Part shown: positions 1 through 12,714 of the stretch, piece after piece | Position numbering within the stretch: the stretch's first letter is position 1 | How the letters are laid out: every line of letters starts with the position of its first letter | DNA from: Symbiodinium natans | Lineage: Eukaryota; Sar; Dinophyceae; Suessiales; Symbiodiniaceae | Reading direction: 5' to 3' | Assembly: GCA_905221605.1 (NCBI GenBank) | Contig: CAJNDS010002382.1 | Span: forward strand, 139,007-201,006 | Length of the DNA: 62,000 nucleotides | Position numbers and translations under genes: made by a program | Notes under the pieces: model-generated | Seen by the model: only the letters and a program-made list of their open reading frames with translations | Databases searched by the model: none | What the model was told of the DNA's origin: nothing

Positions 1-1100
1 TGCAAATCAGTTCAAGTTCCCCTTCCATACAGGAACCGTTGCGTCAATTTGGAGAGTGAGAACAATTGCACCTAAGCCTCGCCACTGCGCCTGGCCTCGA
101 CTCCTTTGCCCCGCTTGCCATGTCGAATGCCACTCATTCCTCGGGGAGCCCCACTGTTGAGCTTGCACTATGGGGACAACACATCCTATGGGGGCAGCAC
201 ATCCTGAACAGTCTAGCACTTCAGCACGAAACTGGCCGAAGTGAGACGGTTCGATCATCTCTGTTGTGTCAATTATGCAAATATGCATGCCTTTGGTGCC
301 CATACGCATATTTGTAAATTAAAGTGTCATTCAATTGCCTTCGCAAAGGCTTTGGCTTGTTTGATAATGTTTGTAGAATATTTGAAAACTTGGTGTGAAA
401 TGTGATGTATACGGTAAGGTAGTTTATATACATATATGTATATATATATATATATAAATATGTTAAATATCTATTAGATATTTATATACTACCATGTTCT
501 ATACCCAGGAACTCGGCTCAGGCTTTGCAGGCTTGGCATATGCCTGCACATGGATGCGCACTTCTACCGGATGCCTAACCTCGAAGCCTGAGCAAAGGAC
601 CAAACATGCGCGCGCAAGTCATAGGACCAGCGGACGAACACTTTAGACCAAAACCCAATTTGCCATGGCTCGCATGTCCTCCTCGTCCTCTCAGAGCTGT
701 CAAAGCATTTCAGCAATTCAAAAAGAATGGGAAAGGAGCTGTGGTTGCATACGCACTCGCAGTCGAAGGGTTTGGAAGACTGTCCAGCACATGGATCTTT
801 CAATGCGTGCCAGTTGATCAGCTGATCCGTGACGGTGATCATATTGTGCACTGCATAACAGCCCTGCTGAGAAGTAGAAGAACCTTTTTCTTTGCAAAGA
901 AGTCACCTGACACAAATGCATGGGGGCTAGTTGAGGATCCCTTTGGGAGCGCTCGATGACCAGCAAGTTTCTGGGCCCTATTTCGGTCAGACGAATTATT
1001 TCTCCGAGGCATTTGGAAGGGTTGCCTTGCCAGCTTCGAGATCCACGGAGGCCTCAGCCTGAGCATCCCACTGCGCAGTTTCGGATAAGCCAGCTCCCGG
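1..1100. other. No supported gene; AT-rich spacer
   Basis: Open frames here are short, overlap on both strands and show no motif. The only clear structure is an AT tract at about 424-490 with TA dinucleotide runs. I see no promoter or RNA gene that I can defend. Confidence 0.6.
424..490. repeat. AT-rich microsatellite
   Basis: Alternating TA runs (for example 434-455) inside a longer AT-rich stretch. One of many such tracts in the window. Confidence 0.8.
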
Positions 1101-1569
1101 CAACACGCCGCCATAGCCGCGAGCGAAATCCCGTTAGCAGTTCGGGTATTCCAAAGGACGTAAGCATGTCGATCTTTGAACTTGCGGGTGTCGAGCTCAA
1201 CGATCTTCTCTCAACCTGGACTGCTCCATGTCGTCTGGGTCGGGCTCTGGGTTGTCCCAGATCGTAAGCACAAGACTCGAAGCTGCAGGCGCAGCACATC
1301 TTTAAGCAGAGGTGATGGCAAAGCCCGGCTTTTCTTGTTCTTCGCTTGTGAGTGGCTTGGGTTGCAGGAACAGCGTCTCCGCACCGCGGAGGCTGAAATT
1401 GCAGAAATGCCAAACAGTGCGCGACCCAATGATTGTCTTGCCTCTGGAAGGATGGTCTGCATCGTGGACCAGGCGGCAAAGTGGGCGCTTCGTTCTCCGC
1501 TTATTTTACCCATGCAGCTGAAGATGAGCAATATGGGGATGTAGATGGGCCATGGGGAGACAGAAGATC

Positions 1570-2718
1570 AAGAAGCAGAACTTGTTCAAGAAAGCCATCT
1601 CCTCTGGACTCCAGCCTTCACGATCATAGGAGCTGTAGAAGTAGACATTGCCTCCATTGGCCTTCGCCAGCTCATTGGGGTCGAGAGTGACGGCTCTGCT
1701 TTGGACTCAGGGAACTCCTCAGATTGGGACTCCACCTCAACCGATGAGGTTTCCGGAAGCCGGAGAACCCCGCAGCCGTTCTGCCCAGCTGAAAATGCGC
1801 CACGCGATCATCTGGCAACTTGACCTTGACCGTCATTCCGAGCTTCAGCTTCGCTGCGGAGACATTGTGCAGATGGATGCAAAGTCCATTGTGCACACCC
1901 TGCATACCCTGCACACCCTGCACACCCTGCACACCATTGCCAGCTTCATCTCGGACATCTGCCAGATCGGCATTGGCATCAAACGTCTGAGGCTCATTCA
2001 CCAAGGCTCCGGCATCAGCCCAGAGACGCTCCTCAAACTGAGAGATGTACACATGCCTCCCAGCATGCTGAACAGTGAGAAGCTGCTTCTTATCCGAACA
2101 ATCCTCGCGGACTATGATTGCAAAGGCCTTTGTTGTGCATTTTCCGATAGGCTTGCTCCGCAGGAAGCACAGCCATGGGTTGGTATGGTTCCAGTTTCAT
2201 GAGGTTGCTTTCGGATTTGGCCTCTCCGGCGTGCATGTGCCAAACCATTGAGCACACACCTAGGTCCGGATCTGCGTCTGGACCACAAAAGTGGTAGACG
2301 CTGGCTGTGGGCTGCAGAGGTGCAAGCGGAGGCTTCAAATTGGCGAAAAAACCCTGATACCATTCTTCTAGGCGAAAACTGTGAGCAAGACCAGGGAACC
2401 TTTTGAAACCGATGGATCTTTCGCTGAGAATGTTCCATGAAATCTGACTCCCGGAGACGTTTCGCGCAGCGGCAGGAGGGAGGAGCCGGGAGGAAGGAAC
2501 AACTTCGCATGGTGCCTGGATTGCAACGTGTACTCAACGAACCTCGAGAGATGTATGACTCGGATGGTCAGCTTGCGATCTTCGTCAGCCTTCATGATAT
2601 TGTGCACGATGATGTGACACCTCTCGTCTTTCTCTGCGGCCCGGCCAACAGGATCGCTGAAATCTGCTGGGCGGGGACCTGGTTCTACCAGCATCCAGGC
2701 CTTGACAAGACGGCTCAA
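1570..2718 (-). CDS. Unrecognised multi-exon gene (partial)
   Basis: I do not recognise the product. Four minus-strand exons chain with agreeing phases: about 2718-2430 (starts near 'RLVKAWMLVEP', contains 'ERCHIIVHNIMKADEDRK'); 2311-2222 (30 aa, 'SVYHFCGPDADPDLG', after CTGCAG and ending at a GC donor); 2151-1785 (122 aa, 'KAFAIIVREDCSDKKQ', 'HVYISQFEERLWADAGA', 'GMTVKVKLPDDRVAHFQL'); and about 1693-1570 ('NELAKANGGNVYFYSSYD', 'EGWSPEEMAFLNK'). The 2221-2152 intron is about 70 nt, the size also seen in the coiled-coil gene near 46 kb. The third exon contains a 9-nt tandem repeat giving repeated VQG tripeptides. More exons may lie at 1130-1430 (for example 'ETLFLQPKPLTSEEQEK'). No start or stop is fixed. 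The protein composition looks genuinely coding, but the function is unknown. Confidence 0.55.
1893..1935 (-). repeat. 9-bp tandem repeat inside coding exon (VQG repeats)
   Basis: Plus-strand unit CACACCCTG/CATACCCTG is repeated about 4-5 times, read on the minus strand as VQGVQGVQGMQGV. The frame stays open on both sides, so the repeat length changes the protein in whole tripeptides. Confidence 0.75.
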
Positions 2719-2799
2719 GTTTGCCCTTGTCCAGCAGTGCTTGTCGGAATGGATTCCATGAATGCTTCCAGTCCAAGTTCCTTTACATCTTTCTGCAGT

Positions 2800-5270
2800 C
2801 GGGAGATTCCACCACTAGGCTTTCTTCTCTTCAGGTGTCCCATCGAAGCTCTCCATGCTACTCACTGAGAAACACGTAGAAAAGAAGTGGGGCTCGTGGT
2901 GCGAAATCGAACATGGCTTGAACCAAAAGCAATACCAACGTCGGCTGATTCTTGGAGCTAGCCATAGTGATGCCCAGATTACGGCTTGGCGATATCCAGC
3001 AAGCAAACATCCAGCTCAAGTAACCGCAGGAAGGTCCTTCTTGGACAAGAGCTTCTCATTGCGAACCTTGGGATGCTACGTGCTACGTGGCTTCCGAGTC
3101 AGGCTTAAGGATCTCTTCACTCCAAAATGCCCCCCCCCCCCCCGGCCTTTTCAGTTGATCAGCACTCGGGACGCCCCAAAAGCAAACGTCATGGAAACCC
3201 AGCTGCTGCCACCCTGCAGGGGACTACTTGGGAGCATATTGTCGAGTGGAACTGGCAGATGATACACCGCCTCTGGGGCGCCTGAAAATCCGGAGCCCCG
3301 CAACAGACGTTTGAAACATCATCGTGCGCTCTCCAGACTCAACCTCCCCTGTTAAAGGATGTTGCAAGCTGAAGCGTTAGGGAGGCGATGTTGCAAGCTG
3401 AAGCGTAAGGGAGGTCCCAGCTTAGCGACAAAATCTACAGAACACTCTTAGGGAGAACAGAAGCCCTAAGCCTTAAACCCTAAAACCCTAAACTGGTCTT
3501 GAGTGCCCTGCGATGGGCGTCTCCTCATCGAAGCCGCGGCGGAAGCGAGCCTGCATGTACTCGAGCGGGGTCTTGTCCACATATGTCCTGGATCAGGAAA
3601 CCCTATAAACCCTAAACTATAAACCCTAAACCCTAAACCCTAAGCCGAACATCACCCCAAGAGAGCGCCAAATCGAAACATTACCTTCGCCCTGAACTCA
3701 AGACACTTGGAGCCACATCGGATGCCAAGTTGGAGCAAGCGTCCCCAAGTGCACGAGGGAATGCTGTGCCTTGGGCAGATGTCTTGTATGTACCAATAAA
3801 GGAGAGCACCCGGACCCTCAAAAAACACCATACTTGCTCTGAGTTCAGCGGACAGTTCGCTCGTATTGATCACGATTTCTGGGTATGCTGCAAGCAAGCC
3901 GTTGGCCCGTGATCTGATGAGGCATGCGGGTAGGCCAAACTAGGTTCAGACAATCAAACACGATAAGCAACTGAAGCTCTCAGAGGGGCGTTGTCGGAAG
4001 TTTGGTCGGCTCACAGCCAGTGATCTGCAGTATATTTCTAAAGATACCGGGTGTGGTTTGGCTTCTCCGATACGCAAACCCAAAACGACATTCACAGCCA
4101 AAAGAAGAAACCGCCCAACCACCGAAAGCCAAACTCCAAACCGCCCGCGCCTCAAGAAGACATCTCAAAAAGAAGGCTACAACCGTGCAGTGCACCCTGC
4201 CCCTAATTGCAGTGTACCGCCTTCAAACTAAAACTTAGCCTGCTGTTCCCCGTGTAGCTAGAATGTGATTTGCGAACGCCGAGGAGCTATGTAGGCCAGT
4301 CGCAAGTCTTTGTGCCACCAAAGCCTGCCGATGCATAATCACTACTCTTCCTGCAAGTGGAACTAGCTTGCGCCCTCGGGCATCCTGCAATCATGCTCAT
4401 GGTACTGACCATACTTGTGAAAGCAATCTGAACAAGCACTGACAAACAGTGGCAACCAGAAGAATGCTAAGACTGCTGATGTTAGTCTTGGGCATCCTTC
4501 CTCTCCACAGATCGCAAGACAACACAGCCCGACCGCAACACTCCTTGAACTGAATTGGTTTCTGTGTCAGACAGGTCAAGGTAGCCTATGCTTGCACCTG
4601 ACACAACTCGACGAAACCTGCTGAGCAACAAGAGTTCTTGGCTTCCTCCTCGCTTGCAGCCATCAAAGTCCGCAACCCCCCTGAACCTGGAATCCTGAGC
4701 AGAACAGTGGTTCATAGTGGTTCACAAGGTTCTCGCACCTTCCTCTGCGGCCATCGACTTCGCTGGGCTCCAGACGTCCAGCCAGTAGAGCCAGGAGCCT
4801 GACTCAGAACAAAGATTGGAGGCTAACAAGGCCGAACAGCAGCTGAAATGTTTCCAATACCCTGACTTACACTTGTTTCTGTCATCGTGCGCCCCTGGTC
4901 TTCGATTGATAGGGTTCAAAGCTTGGGCTGTGGCGTTTTGTCGAACAAGAGATCAGGCTCGAGAGTTAGACGGGTCGGGGTGGAGATGGTTCGTGAACGT
5001 CTTGGGTCATTGGGGCCAAGGCTCCCATTCGCAGAGATGTTGGCTGGTTTCACATGTCCGTCAAAGCCATTAAATTACAGGCTTTGGTTCTCCTCGCGCT
5101 GTCTTTCTGGGCACAACACATGGGAACTGGACCAAGCTGAGTCTGAGGTCCCTTGTTGTTAGGGAAGGGGCTTCCTTTTCAAGAAGAGTCGACTGCGAAT
5201 CGGGTACACAAAAAGAAGGGTCCGTCACTCAAAAACCCTCCAAAAGCCTTACAAAGTGCCCCAATCTTTG
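2800..5270. other. Spacer, no resolved gene
   Basis: Holds a poly-C tract (3130-3142), a local direct duplication at about 3358-3410 (the words 'atgttgcaagctgaagcgt' and 'agggagg' occur twice), and CCCTAAA-type repeats at about 3470-3497 and 3596-3645. Downstream exons of the ABC-F gene should lie here but I could not place them; a possible coding stretch on the minus strand is at about 4620-4690. Confidence 0.5.
3596..3645. repeat. Interstitial telomere-like repeat (CCCTAAA)
   Basis: Imperfect copies of CCCTAAA ('aaaccctaaaccctaaaccc'). The heptamer matches the Arabidopsis-type telomere unit also reported for dinoflagellates. A second short patch is at 3470-3497. Confidence 0.85.
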
Positions 5271-5280
5271 CTGACTTGGC

Positions 5281-8200
5281 GCGTCGACTTCCCTGAGCCA
5301 TTTTTGCCCACGATGCCGACCTTCAGATTCTTCAGTTCTAATCCCAGCCGGAAACCCCTTCAAGACCTCAGCGGCCTGCCCATCTAAAGCCCTTGACACC
5401 ATGCTGAACCTGAAGCGAGTATGAAGGGGCGCCCTCTGATCAAAGCTGGCCTTTGAGCCCCTGGGCTCTAAGTGGGAGCTCTCAGAGTCTCAAAGCCCCA
5501 AATCTTCACAAAAATCTGACCTGAGCCCTGGTCACAAACCACTTCGGCTTTCTAAAGCCTTGTAGCCGCCCTCTGAATTCTAAAAGCAGCAGATCCTGAG
5601 ACCTACCTTCGGCCTTCCACATTGGGAGCCCTGAACCGGGGATCTGGCCCTGCTGGCCATCCCCAGATCTGCGGAAATTTCATGCAGGACCGGGTTGGCG
5701 GAACCTGCGGCTGCAGCGGAGCTGTTCTGCCCGGGTGGACCTGGTCCATCCTGGTCCCAACGCTGCGCAATGGTACAGCACACATGAAAAGTTCTTCCCC
5801 CCCCCCCCCCCCCCAAACACAAGTTCTGCATTGTCCCCCTTGAAAAATAGCCCTTTGCGATCTTGGTCTAGACTCTAGCCAATCATTTTGGGCGAACGGC
5901 GGGGCCTTTGTACTTGAAGGACGCTTTCTCCAGCGTCACGACTGGAGCCTCCAGCTGGCACAACTCCAAGAAAGCTAAGCTGATTTTGATAAGAGGGAGG
6001 GGACACTGTTGTCGGTTCTCCGGTCACAGCGAAACCCTAAACCCTAAGCCCTAAAGACCCTTAAGACCCTAAACCCCTTTTTCAACATGCCTAAAGTCTT
6101 CCCGACACTTCTTGCCTGAGCCTCGACATGCCGTGGCCTATTGAACCCCCAAAGCCGCTGGGCCCTAAACGACCTACATGAAGGTTCATGGGTATTTCTG
6201 GCTATATTTCGGCATCTACAATCACGTCTGGTGGGGTACTTACAACCCTACCTTGGGCTATCCACCTTTGAGCTTCGACCTGCCTTGCGCTCAGCGCAAG
6301 TGTCCCCAATCTTTTCCTTGGCTTGGGCCGACGGGATGACACGCTTCAGGGTGGACGGAATGATATCTAATGGGAGAGGCGTCTGGAACACCTACCTCCT
6401 GAACTCATCACGTGCATGAGGACTGTGTGGCCTTCCTTCGTCTCTGCGATGCGCGCGCTACAGCCCGTGTTGGGCCGGCCCGGCTGCCGAGGCGGAGCGC
6501 AAGCGTTTACAATTACATTGTGATGTGCAAAATGCCGCGTTGTACTGAATTACCATATGTAGAATCTTGCAGTATTGGCAGTATCCAGGGCATGTTGGGC
6601 TCCAGATGGTCGAGGGGGCTGCGTTCAGAAGCGCTTTAAGGGCCTTGTCAAAGCTTCGATGCGGGAGGCCCCCCCCCCCCCCCAAAAAAAAAGGAGAAGG
6701 CCTGAGCGGTTCATGTACCTTGACTCTGTTTTTCCCAGCAGCAGTTCACCAGGTAATTTCGGCGGGAACCGCTGGTTACGTCGAGGCCACATGAAGCTGC
6801 TCTTGAGCTGAAGCCTGAAAGTCTTGGCGGGCCTGAACTCTGAACTCCCATCCCCCACGATCCGAGCCCAGGCGGCAGGGATGGGAAACGCCATGCGATT
6901 GCCGTCGTTCGGTCCCAGGCCGGGACCTTCACAGTTGCATGGTTTAAGGATTTAGGGGACAAACACGACTGGTTCCCTCAAAACCCAGGAGATTCCACTT
7001 CTGGGTTGGTTTGGTGGAGGGATCTTAAATCTTGCACAACGAAGTGTACCTGCCTGGGCCTCCCTGATGTCCAAGGATGCGCCAAATGCTCAAGGCACCT
7101 TCTAGTCCCCGGCCCGGACATAAACCCCAACACCCCATGAAAACCCCCCCAAAAACACACACCCTATAAGGACATCCCCCTTTTGCGTGCATGGGGCCTG
7201 GTCGATCTGGGCCGGCCTGTTCGGCAGTTTCCAGGAGCCGCTCTGCCTGGTTCATAAAGGGTTTGAAGGTGTAGCGTTCAGTCGTGGTTTGCCCGGTGCA
7301 GAGCGAAGCCATGCTGGAGAGTGTTCGTGTGCCGCTCTGGTGTGGGGAGGTATCTACACAGACCTCCCAGTGTTCAACTGCGGGCTCAAGCCAGCAGTCG
7401 CCAGCGCTTTCCACATGGCGGTTCTGAGTTCGGACCCGCGAGTCCCAAACTGAACCTTCTGCTTTGTCCATGATTGAGTGTCCCAGTGTCCCAGCAGTGC
7501 CTCCGCGTCATCTCCATTGAGTGCGGATGCCTCGCTTCAGCGTGTGGTTCGGACATCATGGCTCAAAACTATGCTTTCTCTGATACGCTTGGACTCACAC
7601 TTTGAGACTCGGTCCCGAGAAGGCTTCTGAGGTTTGGCATTGCAGGATTTACGATGCGTTGATGGCCTTTTTGAAATTTGGGCTTGCCACAAAAGGCTGC
7701 TCGAGTCTAGCACCATGCCAGACTCAGACCTGTCTCCCGAAAGCTACGGACACGTGTCGGGGGGGTTGCCTGATAGACTTTGGGCACTGTTGGCCTTGAC
7801 TGGGTCGTGCGGCTGAAGTTGAGGGGTTCAGGCATCCCAAGCATGCCAACTCGGGATAACTTGGATGTAGCCAGGAGATCTCAATCCATCCCTCCTCCAG
7901 TCCCAAAGCCCGTTCCCTAAACCCTACACTCGGAAGCAGAAGCCTTGAAGGCGGAGAAGGTTCCGGGATAGTACGCCAGCTTCCCTGTGGGTAAGACGGC
8001 AACGAGACTTGCTGTCGATGTTTTGCATGTGTGCAACACTTTATCCAAGAATACCGGGAGTAAGGGCCTCTACTTTGAATCAGGGATGTACTGTCGTACA
8101 CGTTCACAGTGAGGGCAAAGCCTGCCTCTCTTGCATCGACCTCTTGGAAATGCACCGCACGCAAGCATTCGAAAACTCACAGTTTAACAATCCAGTCTTA

Positions 8201-11200
8201 CAGTCGTATACTAACAGAATCAGAAAATAGCAATTTATACGGAATATCATGGAATGATATAGTAAAGCCGACGAATATAAGATGTGAGAATTGATATAAT
8301 ATTCAGATACAATGTAAGGAAACATGCCTATTAAACATAACATGTTAGGAGAATAAGATAACCATATGCGAATGGGAAAGTAAAGCAACATAAGAATGTA
8401 ACAGCATAACATTATCACAATATAACAGTATAACGGCGAAACAATATGACAAATATAAGTATAATACCATAAGAATACAAATCATGTATTGGTGTGGTTC
8501 CTTGCTGCTTGAAGGAGGTGGGCCAGAAAGGAAGGGAAACGCACACTTGCTCGGTTGCGCAGCCCGCGTGCTGGAACCGCCTTCGGTTGGGGATTTGATA
8601 CTTCCATGCTGAGGGTTGCAGAAATCTGCTCGATTTGCGCATCCTAGGAAAATGATGCACAGGGTGTCACGAAGTCGTGATCACGACTCTTCTGTGAATA
8701 CAACTCTAGGGACGCTGGTTGGTGCGTGGCGAAGCGAAGCACTGTATGCGCTCGTTGTTGCCTTGAACGCAGTTTGCAGTGTCGTAGCCTTTGCAGCTCG
8801 AAGTGTCTGCAAAGGGTTGGGGTAGGTTTTTGCTAGGCGTGTGCTTTCGATTTGATAACGAAGACATAAAGTTGACATAGATCTTGGTTCGTGTGCCTAT
8901 TTAAAAAACCAACACATGCTTTTTGAGAACTCACCAAGAAATAAAACAAAGCAATAAAATGTACATATAACTAAATTAACTTATAATTACTTCGAACATC
9001 CCCACCCTCTCTTGGAGAGATACTCTGGGGCTGGGCACTCCGGGGACAATCTGGGTTGGGCACTTCAGGGAGACTCTGGGGTTGGGCACTCCAGGGAGAC
9101 TCTGGGGTTGGGCACTCCAGGGAGACTCTGCGGCTGGGCACTCCAGGCAGACTCTGGGGTTGGGCACTCCAGTGAGACTCTGGGGTTGGGCACTTCAGGG
9201 ACACTCTAGAGTTGGGCACCCCAGGGACACTTGGGGTTGGGCACTCCGGGGATGAGCGAGGAGTAGACCGGGCGAGGAGAAGAGTTCCGGACGAGGAGAA
9301 GAGTTCCGGGCGAGGAGAAGTAGAAGAGTTGAGTTTAAAATCTAACAACCCCACACCGAGGGTGGGGAATGACAGTGAAAAAATGCAATGATACAGGTAT
9401 AGAATCGTGTAGTAATGTAATAACACAGGTATACAATAATACATTACCCATGTAGCAAACACATTCTATACTAGAACAAAACAATATAAACTCTAGACTC
9501 TAGTCATGTAACAGTATACGACTACAATCAGAAAATCATAAACGAATATAGTAGAACTACCTCATATTATGAATACGATATCCTAATGGCATATTTCATA
9601 TAATAATACAATAACTCGCATTCTTATAACAACATTTGTAGTGTTATACAATGGCAATATATATATATATATAACATAGTGTATGCATGAATTATATTGT
9701 AACAATGAACACCGATGCAACAGAATATATCAACATAACAACAGAGCAAACTTGTAATCTGTATGCGGGGCTAAAAACATGCAATCATACAATCAGCAAC
9801 GACATAACCATGTAATAATGTATTGATCTGTTGCTGAATCATGTGCCAAGCATAGAAACAAGAATGCAGCCGCCTTTTGAGTGGCTCGGAGAGAAATGGA
9901 TGACGTCCTTCCGTGGCTCAGATGCTGAACTGGAGACTCAGATGCAAACTGGAGAACTTACGCCCTAAACCTTAAACCAAACAAAAACTACTGTCTGTGG
10001 CGAGGGGCAGTGCAGACGCGGTCCAAAAACTCGGGGTCGTGCGAGACAATGAGGGCAGCACCTGTGCCATTCGGCATGCGGCTTGTGCCAGTAGGTGAGG
10101 TGTTGATAGGGTTTGTTGGGTTTTGGGGTCATACGCCCTCTAAGATACAATCCTGTCTCTCAGTCTCTGCTATCGAACCTTAACTTTCGTCTATCAAATT
10201 TCCCCCCCCCCCCCCCCCCACCCCTCCATTCGTTTGGGAATTCGTGCTTCGGGTGGCTGAACGCATAGGTCCCTTGTTGGTTACCTTAGGTATAGGGTTC
10301 CGTATGACACTTGGAGCCGCTCCAAAGTTTGTCAAAGACACGTGTGCTCTGGGCATGTCGGGTCTCCTGCAGACAGGGCGGACTCTAACACCGCGCTGGT
10401 CTCAAAGGTGACCGGTGCATCGCGAAAAGAAGAACTACTGTACAGGGCATAGTGTCAACAAACAGTTTGCAGCATATCGCAGTGCATTTGAAAAGAAGCT
10501 GGCCTTGCCTCTCAAAGACTCAAAGGCTCAGTCTCAGTCCTCATAGACTTGCTTCATGGATTGCTGGATGAGCTGCTCCAGTCTTGCAGCCGTGCTGGGG
10601 TCCTGCACGGCCTTTCGAAGACTGGGCAGAGACAGCCACCAGAGGCTTGGCTTGGGTGTCACCGGATGCATCATGCAAGGGCTCTCCCTGCATGGCGAGG
10701 TCTCATTCACATGGGCAGTCTCATGGGCGGTCTGCATGTACGGAGTGACGAAATTCTGCACAGTCTCATTCCAGAAGCCCATCGAAACGACGATCTCGGC
10801 ACCTGTGCTGTGCTTGCTGACGAAAGTGGATGCGTTGCGAAACATTTTCTCCGACTCTGCGACCACGCACATTCGGACAGCGCAGCGCTCGCTTCTCTTG
10901 TTGAGCGCCTCCATAATGGGCTTTGCCTCCCGCCAGTGTGCGACCAGCAATGTGCTGGAGTCCCTGCCCTCCAGCCAGCTGAGGAATCCTGTACCCTTCT
11001 TGTGGCACATGAACTTGCGACCGCATCTGGTCGCATGATGCTCCAGCTCTTTGTGTACCAGCGAATGCTCGTTCTTCAGGCAATGCTCGAAACACCATAC
11101 AAGCCAGGCATCACGTTCATTCGCACCAGTGTGCACACTGTGAGAGACTTGTGCCGACATTCGAGCCGTCGGCAATCCACTGCGCTGCAAAGGAGGCAGA

Positions 11201-12561
11201 TCCTACCTTGGGTAGAGATGCCTGCAACAAATTCAAGTTTGAGGGCCTTCAGGATGTGTGCCGTTTGTTCAACCCCGAAGACGGTTGCCACTTGAACGAT
11301 CGGGGGACAGAGCTAGTAAGTAGGTGCAAAGGTACAAAACAGAGCTAGAAGCACCCTAAAAGGGATCCCAGTTAGGGTTGTCTGAATAACTTAGCAACTG
11401 CCTGCTAAGTTCCACGATCCTGGACCAAATCAGGGCCCACGAATGCTCAAGCCAGCTGTTCCAAGAGCACTTGCGTTTCCAGCGTGGCTTCACATTAAGT
11501 TGCAGGGCTCAGCAACAAACCTAAGTTTGCATCAGCCGGCGAAGCTCTGTGGTCAATCTTGGAACGCTCCAATCCCGTAGCAAGACATTTAGCGTCCGCG
11601 GGAACCTGTTAAATTGTACAACCATACCACAAGCCGGTTGAACGGTTGAGTCGCCTGAAAGCATCGTGTCATCACTTTGACAGGTCCTTGGTCACACTCA
11701 AGATTGCAGGGGGAATGTGGCAAGAGCGCAGACTTGTGAAAGGCCTGGGAAGACAGTCTTGCTGCAGTGTCTGCAAAGTATGCGCAGGGTGTGGCATCTC
11801 GTGCTGCAGAAGAAAAATTCCGAGAGTTGCCAAGTATCCGATTGATGAACTCCACCAACCAGTGCACGCCCTCTGCATCCAAATGGTTTGTGGGCTCATC
11901 AAGCAGAAGCAAGTTCGCCTCACTGGATACACTATGACACCATGAGCTTTGTTCAGCAACTGGGAAGAACTTCGGTGAACTACAGGCCTATGGTCATCGA
12001 AGTTGCAATCTTATGCCTCATTTCTCAATGCAAGGACTTCTTGACAAGGTGAAAACCTTTTTCTTGCTGCTCGGACCATCCCTCCCTGTCCCCACGTGCT
12101 GCCACGCATCCATCACTAGGCTACAGCAAGCGCGTCGTGTCGCCACCGAAGGTGAGACCAAAGACGAGAGCCAACATCTCAAACCTGACCTTTCTGAAGC
12201 CCAACATGACGTGGTGCTTTCCGTGCCACAGCGCAAGCCAGAGCGAGACGCATCTGCCTCGGGATGATATTGTGCACCATCTTGCTGAATTGTGGACTGC
12301 GGCGCAGATAGCAAGCCAAAAACTTAACCTTCAGGGTCCATGGACTGCCATGGACATCGCTTTTCACAGGTAAGAAGCGGGAACTAATGGAAACTCTAAG
12401 GTTCTGTTTCCCTCTGTCTCCTTCTCTCCCTCTCTCTCCCGCTCTCTCTCTCCCTCTCTCCCGCTCCCTCTCTCTCTCTCTCTGCACGCTTGCCCCCCCC
12501 CCCCCCCCCCCCCCCGAAAGAGGAGGCCGCCCCCGGGGGCCCGCTCTCTCTCTCTCTCTCC

Positions 12562-12594
<33 letters not shown>

Positions 12595-12683
12595 AGAGCG
12601 TGTGACTCCCACTGGGGGAGGCGCCCCACAGGGGCATGCTATACCGAGTCCGAGTCTGTGTGAAACGGTGTGTTTCGGTGGAG

Positions 12684-12714
<31 letters not shown>

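Noticed and set aside
3596-3645. A true chromosome end because of CCCTAAA repeats
   Set aside because: Tracts are short, degenerate, internal and occur in both orientations throughout the window.
8971-9462. 163-codon Pro/Ser-rich minus frame, and a CRISPR-like look of the array
   Set aside because: Translation of a 28-29 bp minisatellite; units are contiguous with no unique spacers, so not a CRISPR array.
10549-11295. 248-codon plus-strand frame
   Set aside because: It mirrors the minus-strand ORF 10534-11190, whose sequence is more protein-like; antisense openness follows from the coding strand's codon use.
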